Both the position numbers and the translations under genes were made by a program. Source: JARLFX01 sp036404255 (lineage in GTDB: Bacteria > Acidobacteriota > Terriglobia > Terriglobales > Acidobacteriaceae). From it: a stretch of DNA of 9,996 nt. Below the pieces are notes generated by a model. That model did no database searches and was not told where the DNA came from. It saw only the letters and a program-made list of their open reading frames with translations. Shown in pieces: positions 5,579 to 9,996 of the stretch (its first letter is position 1; each line of letters opens with the position of its first letter). The DNA is taken from the NCBI GenBank assembly GCA_036404255.1, contig DASWOP010000243.1, forward strand, positions 1-9,996, given 5' to 3'.

Positions 5579-6421
5579 TTAGGTGATCTCGAAGACGTCT
5601 TCTGTTTTGGCGGATTGCTGCTCCGCCTTCTCTACGAGCTCATGGGCAATATTGTAGAACTGCTTGGCGCGAGTGGATTCGGGGCCGCCCAATGCGACGG
5701 GCATGCCGGTGTCGCCGCCGGCGCGGATTTCGGGATCGAGTTCGAGGGAGCCGAGGAAGGAGACGTCGAATTGCTTCGCAGTACGCTCTGCGCCGCCGGT
5801 GGAGAAGATGTCGATCATCTCGTGGCAGTGGGGGCAGCTGAAGTGGCTCATGTTTTCGATGATGCCGAGGACGGGGACGTTGACCTGGTGGAACATCTCG
5901 AGGGCCTTGCGCGCGTCTTGCAGCGATACGTCGCTGGGGGTGGAGACGACGACGGCGCCGGTGAGGGGCACGGTCTGCACGAGGGAGATGACGACGTCGC
6001 CGGTGCCGGGGGGCAGGTCTACGAGGAGGTAGTCGAGCTCTCCCCACTCGACCTGCTGCAGGAACTGGCGGATGATCTGGTGGAGCATGGGGCCGCGCAT
6101 GACCATGGGCTTGTCGCCGGGTGAGATGAGGCCGACGGAGATGAACTTGACGCCGTGCGCGGTGAGCGGCTCGATGCGGTTGTCGCCGACGATGTTGGGC
6201 TGCCGGGTAGCGCCGAGCATCATGGGGACGTTGGGCCCGTAGATGTCTGCGTCGATGAGGCCGACCTTGTAGCCGAGTTTGGCGAGCGCGACGGCGATGT
6301 TGACGGAGGCGGTGGTTTTGCCGACGCCGCCCTTGCCGGAGCCGATGGCAACCACGTGTGCTACGCCGGGGAGCGGCTGGGGGCCTTGCGGTGCTGCGTG
6401 ATTGTGTCCCTGATGTCCCAT
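5579..6421 (-). CDS. Mrp/ApbC family Fe-S cluster carrier ATPase, short form
   Basis: Mrp/ApbC/Nbp35 proteins are dimeric P-loop ATPases that carry an Fe-S cluster and hand it to apoproteins in the cytoplasm. The 280-residue product has the deviant Walker A GKGGVGKTT at 29-37, the A' motif LIDADIYGPNVP at 55-66, MRGPM at 108-112, DLPPGTGD at 135-142, and the cluster-binding CPHC with Cys196 and Cys199. Many bacterial homologues are about 350-370 residues with an N-terminal MIP18/DUF59 domain. That domain is absent here, replaced by a 20-residue His-containing tail (MGHQGHNH). The ATG at 6421 has purine-rich GAAGGAGAAGGAAAAG directly upstream on the minus strand. The thioesterase gene lies 69 bases upstream on the same strand, and the two are probably co-transcribed. 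An origin-of-plasmid ParA is excluded by the CPHC and DLPPGTGD motifs. Confidence 0.93.
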   Translation of the reverse strand: MGHQGHNHAAPQGPQPLPGVAHVVAIGSGKGGVGKTTASVNIAVALAKLGYKVGLIDADIYGPNVPMMLGATRQPNIVGDNRIEPLTAHGVKFISVGLISPGDKPMVMRGPMLHQIIRQFLQQVEWGELDYLLVDLPPGTGDVVISLVQTVPLTGAVVVSTPSDVSLQDARKALEMFHQVNVPVLGIIENMSHFSCPHCHEMIDIFSTGGAERTAKQFDVSFLGSLELDPEIRAGGDTGMPVALGGPESTRAKQFYNIAHELVEKAEQQSAKTEDVFEIT

Positions 6422-6490
6422 GTTCTTTTCCTTCTCCTTCAGATTCTGATGATGCGGGTAACGCGGGCGATTCGCCGCGGGATTGTTTTG

Positions 6491-7039
6491 CTAGATGTGC
6501 CAGCCGGATTCGAGGTTGCGCTTGAGTTCGCGCCAGCGTTCGGTCTCCTGCGAGCGGAGGATGCGGCGGCGACCAGCGTCTTCGTAGCGGCGCTTCTGGT
6601 GTTCGGTTTCGGGGACGACTTCGGGCACGAGCTTGCTCTTACCGTCTGGGCCGATGGCGACGTAGGTGAGATAGGCGGAGGAGACGTGGCGCAGGGTGCC
6701 GGCCTGTACGTCTTCGACCATGGCTTTGACGCCGACCTCCATGCTGGTGCGGAAGGCGCGGTTGACGCTGGCCTTCAAAATAAGCAGGTTGCCAATGTGT
6801 ACGGGGGCGACGAAGTCGAGGTGGTCCATGGAGGCGGTGACGGGAAGGGAGCGCGAGTGGCGTGCGGCGGCGAGAGCTCCGACGAGGTCAATGAATTGCA
6901 TGAGGCGGCCGCCGAAGAGGTTGCCGACGGCGTTGGTGTCTGCCGGGAAGATGATCTCGCTGCGCTCGGATTGCGACTCGGCAACGGTTCGCGAAGGGCG
7001 CGGGGACTCAGGATGATTTGAGGTCGTCATAGGCTCCAT
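6491..7039 (-). CDS. Acyl-CoA thioesterase, hotdog fold (YciA/ACOT type)
   Basis: These enzymes hydrolyse acyl-CoA to free acid and CoA and set cellular acyl-CoA levels. The 182-residue protein has one hotdog domain at about residues 24-140. Its signature is TNAVGNLFGGRLMQFIDLVG (35-54), where Asp51 matches the catalytic Asp of the YciA GGWLMSQMD motif, followed by a beta-strand region (MDHLDFVAPVHIGNLL, then VNRAFRTSMEVGV). The C-terminus (about 145-182) is a charged helix rich in Arg and Glu, longer than in minimal YciA proteins. The N-terminal 20 residues are low-complexity and probably disordered. Two starts are possible, ATG 7039 or ATG 7030, and neither has a strong ribosome binding site; I keep the longer. 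It is first of a likely two-gene unit with mrp. Substrate chain length cannot be read from the sequence. Confidence 0.88.
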   Translation of the reverse strand: MEPMTTSNHPESPRPSRTVAESQSERSEIIFPADTNAVGNLFGGRLMQFIDLVGALAAARHSRSLPVTASMDHLDFVAPVHIGNLLILKASVNRAFRTSMEVGVKAMVEDVQAGTLRHVSSAYLTYVAIGPDGKSKLVPEVVPETEHQKRRYEDAGRRRILRSQETERWRELKRNLESGWHI

Positions 7040-7085
7040 ACTTCAGTGTGTGCGGTTGTGGCGGAAACTGCAAGGGCGCATCTCC

Positions 7086-7164
7086 GGGGCTAAAGCCCCT
7101 CTTCAAATCTATGCAGCTTGCCGTGCGGGCTGAAGCCCGCACTCCCCCCGGCTAAAGCCGGGGG
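7086..7164. repeat. Three tandem GGCTRAAGCC hairpins with tetraloops
   Basis: Hairpin 1 is GGGGC-TAAA-GCCCC, written on the plus strand as GGGGCTAAAGCCCC (7086-7099). Hairpin 2 has perfect 8-base arms GTGCGGGC (7123-7130) and GCCCGCAC (7135-7142) with loop TGAA. Hairpin 3 has perfect 8-base arms CCCCCGGC (7145-7152) and GCCGGGGG (7157-7164) with loop TAAA. They lie in the divergent gap between the thioesterase and the TPR gene (7040-7234). The set resembles REP-like palindromic elements. The rest of the gap shows no gene; AGGGA-A-TCCCT at 7196-7206 is a further small palindrome. Confidence 0.7.
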
Positions 7165-7234
7165 CTTAATCCTAAAGGCAGAACAGGACATTACCAGGGA
7201 ATCCCTATATCGCCAGAAGTGGGAGAATATCTGT

Positions 7235-7552
7235 ATGGACAAGATTGCGATGCTGGGCGAGATTTTGCAGCAGAATCCGACGGACGCGTTTGCTCGGTAT
7301 GGGCTGGCGATGGCGTATGTGAGCGAGCAGAAGCTGGATGCAGCGTTTGCCGAGTTTGCGCGGCTGGTGGAACTGAATCCCGACTATGTGCCCGGCTATC
7401 AGATGTATGCGCAGACGCTGGCAACGGCGGGACGCACGGACGAGGCTGTGGCGATGCTGCGGCGTGGCATCGATTGCGCGACGCGGGTGAACAACCAGCA
7501 TGCGCTGGCGGAGATGCAGCAGTTGCTGGATGAGATTGGCGGGACGCCTTAA
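7235..7552 (+). CDS. Small tetratricopeptide repeat protein
   Basis: The 105-residue protein is almost entirely TPR helix pairs, which serve as protein-binding scaffolds. One repeat covers about residues 16-48 (DAFARYGLAMAYVSEQ with KLDAAFAEFARLVELNP), a second about 50-82 (YVPGYQMYAQTLATAGRTDE with AVAMLRRGID), and a closing helix about 88-101. There is no signal peptide or membrane segment, so it is cytoplasmic. I chose ATG 7235 because GGGAG lies 9 bases upstream (7221-7225) and the TPR-like helices begin right there. The same frame extends to 7118, but that part would translate the hairpin repeats. The moxR-like gene follows after 107 bases. I do not recognise a specific function; a partner of the downstream ATPase is possible but unproven. 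Confidence 0.82.
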   Translation: MDKIAMLGEILQQNPTDAFARYGLAMAYVSEQKLDAAFAEFARLVELNPDYVPGYQMYAQTLATAGRTDEAVAMLRRGIDCATRVNNQHALAEMQQLLDEIGGTP

Positions 7553-7613
7553 CGACGCGGCTTTCTGCGTAGGTGCGCGGCGCGATTCAGGCGCTGCGTG
7601 GAATGTGTTTGCA

Positions 7614-7642
7614 TCGAACAGTTGTTTTAGCGCGTCTATACT
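7614..7642 (+). promoter_or_regulatory. Possible promoter of the MoxR-like gene
   Basis: TATACT at 7637-7642 matches a -10 box well. The -35 at 17 bases spacing (TCGAAC, 7614-7619) is poor. Transcription would start near 7649, giving a very short leader before the ATG at 7660 and making the ATG at 7648 an unlikely start. Confidence 0.35.
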
Positions 7643-7659
7643 TAGGAATGGAGTCCCGC

Positions 7660-9186
7660 ATGCCCCTCCCGCAAACACTTGGCGCTCTGCGTACGAGCGC
7701 GTTTTCTGAATCCAGGCTCAAGAACCGCAGCGTAAAAGATGAGATGCGCGAGAATTTGATCGCGCGGCTGAAGACCAAGGAGCCGATCTTTCCCGGCATT
7801 GTGGGCTATGAGGACACGGTCGTGCCGCAGATTGTGAACGCGGTGCTCTCCAAACAAAATTTTATTCTGCTGGGACTGCGCGGACAGGCGAAGAGCCGCA
7901 TTCTGCGCGCGCTGACGACGCTGCTGGATGAGGCGACGCCTTATGTGGCGGGGTCGGAGATTCGGGACAATCCGTATGCGCCGATCTCGAAGTATGCGCG
8001 CGATTTGATTGCCGAGAACGGTGACGATACTCCGATTGCGTGGCTGACGCGCGACGAGCGCTACGTGGAGAAGCTGGCGACACCGGATGTGACGGTGGCC
8101 GACCTGGTGGGCGATCTGGACCCGATCAAGGCGGCTCGCGCGGGCAATGACCTGGCCAGCGAGCTGACGATGCACTATGGTCTGCTGCCGCGGGCGAATC
8201 GCGGCATCTTCGCGATCAACGAGGTGCCGGATCTGGCGGGCAAGATCCAGGTGGCGCTGTTCAACATCATGCAGGAGGGCGACGTCCAGATTAAGGGCTA
8301 TCCCGTTCGCTTGCCGCTGGATGTGGTGCTGGTGTTTTCCGCGAACCCGGAGGATTACACGGCGCGCGGCAAGATTGTGACGCCGCTGAAGGACCGCATC
8401 GGTTCGGAGATTCGCACGCACTATCCGGAGTCGGTCGATGAGGGGATTCGGATTACTGCGCAGGAGAGCTGGCAGGAGCGCGGCGCGGAGCATGCGATCG
8501 CGGTGCCGCAGTATATCCGGCAGATTGTGGAGCAGATTGCGTTTACGGCACGCGTGGACAAGAAGGTGGACAAGCGCAGCGGCGTTTCGCAGCGGCTGCC
8601 GATCTCGACGTTGGAGCTTGTGCTTTCCAACGCGGAGCGGCGTGCGCTGACGCATGGTGAATCGGTTGCCGTGCCGCGGGTGGCGGATGTGTACGCTGCG
8701 CTGCCGGGGATTACGGGGAAGATCGAACTGGAGTATGAGGGCGAGATGCGCGGCGCTGATACGGTGGTGCGCGAGATTATCCGGCTCTCGGTACAGCATG
8801 TGTTCGATGAATATTTTGCGGAGACAAATACGCAGCAGATCGAGCAGTGGTTCAACCTGGGCGGAACGGTGAAGCTGGGCGACGATCAGCCGGCGGGGGA
8901 ATCGCTGAAGGAGTTGCAGCAGATACAGGGACTCTTCGACAAGCTGAAGCCGCTGCAGTTGGAGAAAAAGGCGGGCGCGGAGGAACTGGTGAGCGCGGCG
9001 GAGTTTCTGCTGGAGGGCATGTACGCGCACAAGAGGCTGAGCCGCAGCGAAGAGCGCGGATTTTCTGCTTCGGTGGAGAAGATCAAGCGCGATGCGAAGA
9101 CCGCAGCGGAGCATAACCAGCAGCGGCGCGAGCGCGAGATGGAAGAGGTTAGCCCGCGGGACCGGACGAAAAGAGGCTTCAATTGA
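7660..9186 (+). CDS. MoxR/magnesium-chelatase-like AAA+ ATPase
   Basis: AAA+ ATPases of this type work as chaperone-like motors, usually with a VWA-domain partner. The 508-residue protein has Walker A GLRGQAKSR at 72-80, Walker B region GIFAINEVPDL at 182-192, sensor-1 FSANPED at 226-232, and a DRIGSEI segment at 245-251 at the expected arginine-finger region. The AAA+ core spans about 30-380. A charged C-terminal tail (about 410-508, with an EERGFSASVEKIKRDAK segment) is likely helical. I chose ATG 7660 (MPLPQTLG) because GGAG at 7650-7653 lies 6 bases upstream and known relatives, as I recall them, start MPLPKTLG. The upstream codons to 7573 lack any motif. In acidobacterial genomes I associate this gene with a VWA-domain gene directly downstream; here a NucS-like gene follows after 20 bases. 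Bacteriochlorophyll synthesis is not implied, since no BchD or BchH is visible. Confidence 0.88.
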   Translation: MPLPQTLGALRTSAFSESRLKNRSVKDEMRENLIARLKTKEPIFPGIVGYEDTVVPQIVNAVLSKQNFILLGLRGQAKSRILRALTTLLDEATPYVAGSEIRDNPYAPISKYARDLIAENGDDTPIAWLTRDERYVEKLATPDVTVADLVGDLDPIKAARAGNDLASELTMHYGLLPRANRGIFAINEVPDLAGKIQVALFNIMQEGDVQIKGYPVRLPLDVVLVFSANPEDYTARGKIVTPLKDRIGSEIRTHYPESVDEGIRITAQESWQERGAEHAIAVPQYIRQIVEQIAFTARVDKKVDKRSGVSQRLPISTLELVLSNAERRALTHGESVAVPRVADVYAALPGITGKIELEYEGEMRGADTVVREIIRLSVQHVFDEYFAETNTQQIEQWFNLGGTVKLGDDQPAGESLKELQQIQGLFDKLKPLQLEKKAGAEELVSAAEFLLEGMYAHKRLSRSEERGFSASVEKIKRDAKTAAEHNQQRREREMEEVSPRDRTKRGFN

Positions 9187-9206
9187 ATTATTGGAAGATC
9201 AATTGC

Positions 9207-9996
9207 ATGGAGAACCACTACCCTGGGCTTTGGCAGACTTGGTTTTTGGAACAATGCGCGGCTATTGGATGGCCACCCGTGGAGTGGCCCATTGACGCCC
9301 CTACTGATTCCTCCGCTTGGAAGGCTGCGAGAAAAGCCGTCCGTCAGATCAAAGTCAAGGACAGGATAATAGTTCAACTGCAAGATCATCACATTGGCAG
9401 GATTGGTACAGTTGTTGCCGTTCGTATTGAGGATGCCGAGTGGAAATCCACTGTACCGAAGAATAAGAAGCTGCGCCAAGGCGAAATGGGACGGCGGATT
9501 GAAGTGAAATGGGACTTAAGAGCCGGGCCTCGACCCATTTCGCCTTCTGCAATGGTCAAGTTGCCTCGGGAAGCCCAGTTCAAAGGTGGAACATTGAGAA
9601 GAACCATTTCCCGCGTTTCGCCAGAACAAGCGCATCGTATCGAAGTGGCTACCCGGAACGAGGAAAACTGGACGACGCTACAGGCTAGTTTTGCGAGCGA
9701 ACGCGCAATATCCGATTACATTGGTGCGTACCCTCACAGGCTAGAAGATGGAATGAGGCCGTATCCGAATGCAAAGGTGAGAGAGCATGTTTTTGCTGAT
9801 CGTACGCGTACGGATGTGCTACTTCTCGATAAAGAGAATCGACTAGTTGTTGTTGAATGTAAACAGGGCTCCCCAACACCTGCGAATGTCAATCAGCTAC
9901 GGGGATATCTATCTAAGGCGAAGTCGCTCGCTCCCATGATCCGAGGCATATTGGTCCACGGTGGAGCAGCAAAGATCAGAGAAGACGTCAGAAAAT
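9207..9996 (+). CDS. EVE/PUA-like domain plus NucS-type nuclease (3' end outside window)
   Basis: The frame is open from 9117 to the last base; ATG 9207 with GGAAG at 9193-9197 gives 263 visible residues starting MENHYPGLWQTWF. Residues 1-125 resemble EVE/PUA-like modules: W..WF...CAAIGW (Gly21, Trp22), then DRIIVQL at 52-58 and GRIGTVV from 64. EVE domains bind modified bases. Residues about 155 onward match the NucS (DUF91) catalytic domain: PHRLEDG from 176, then Asp203, Glu217 and Lys219 (VVVECKQG), and Gln230/Tyr234 (QLRGY). These spacings equal the D160, E174, K176, Q187, Y191 set I recall for Pyrococcus NucS, a mismatch/branched-DNA endonuclease, so the nuclease is probably active. It starts 20 bases after the MoxR-like gene. 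Lines I counted have 43-57% GC against 65% in one moxR line, suggesting transfer. The role (repair or restriction of modified DNA) is inference. Confidence 0.8.
   Translation, partial: MENHYPGLWQTWFLEQCAAIGWPPVEWPIDAPTDSSAWKAARKAVRQIKVKDRIIVQLQDHHIGRIGTVVAVRIEDAEWKSTVPKNKKLRQGEMGRRIEVKWDLRAGPRPISPSAMVKLPREAQFKGGTLRRTISRVSPEQAHRIEVATRNEENWTTLQASFASERAISDYIGAYPHRLEDGMRPYPNAKVREHVFADRTRTDVLLLDKENRLVVVECKQGSPTPANVNQLRGYLSKAKSLAPMIRGILVHGGAAKIREDVRK

Noticed and set aside
6155..7021. 288-codon plus-strand open frame opposite mrp and the thioesterase
   Set aside because: It spans two recognised genes and their gap on the other strand and has biased composition with no domain.
7118..7234. N-terminal extension of the TPR protein
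   Set aside because: It would translate the GGCTRAAGCC hairpins, and a good ribosome binding site precedes the ATG at 7235.
7573..7659. Longer N-terminus for the MoxR-like protein
   Set aside because: No motif and no ribosome binding site upstream; a TATACT -10 box and a GGAG site point to ATG 7660.
7642..9114. 490-codon open frame on the minus strand opposite the MoxR-like gene
   Set aside because: It is rich in Arg, His and Leu with no recognisable motif, and it mirrors the GC-rich third positions of a clear AAA+ gene. It is a shadow frame.
7660..9186. Magnesium chelatase for (bacterio)chlorophyll synthesis
   Set aside because: Only the AAA+ motor is shared with BchI; no BchD or BchH is present, and the long charged tail differs.

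Overview
The window looks like chromosomal DNA from an acidobacterium of the Terriglobia type (Granulicella, Terriglobus or Edaphobacter-like). This is inference. It rests on GC-rich coding DNA, on protein variants I associate with that group (an S9 peptidase of the YFWSRD...GGDEN type, a short CysJ-like reductase without a flavodoxin domain, a 'magnesium chelatase'-type MoxR ATPase), and on families of palindromic intergenic repeats common in those genomes.

Left edge (1-1917): the first 83 bases, read on the minus strand, encode the N-terminus of an IS481-type transposase. The IS end appears to lie near position 139, and S9 peptidase homology starts directly after it. The peptidase is therefore probably a 5'-truncated remnant. 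It keeps its catalytic domain and Ser-Asp-His triad but has lost its signal peptide and the first part of its propeller. A small secreted beta-barrel protein follows (2009-2521), then a CysJ-like NADPH reductase module (2665-3813).

Middle (3814-5578): the convergent gap between the reductase and hrcA (3814-4219) has no gene. It holds an AT-rich imperfect inverted repeat and, next to it, a degenerate tandem array with an exact 22-base period. hrcA (heat-shock repressor) runs on the minus strand. It has no CIRCE box and no grpE/dnaK neighbours in view. Its 300-base upstream region is a patchwork of short repeats.

Minus-strand pair (5579-7039): an acyl-CoA thioesterase gene lies upstream of a short Mrp/ApbC Fe-S carrier gene, 69 bases apart and probably co-transcribed. 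Three tandem GGCTRAAGCC-type hairpins fill the divergent gap that follows.

Right side (7235-9996, plus strand): a small TPR protein, then a MoxR-like AAA+ ATPase. Twenty bases after it comes a lower-GC gene that runs off the window. It encodes an EVE/PUA-like N-terminal domain followed by a NucS-type nuclease domain with all expected active-site residues. This last gene is the best candidate for an unusual nucleic-acid-processing or defence protein. No complete new multi-gene system is visible, but the right edge deserves extension.
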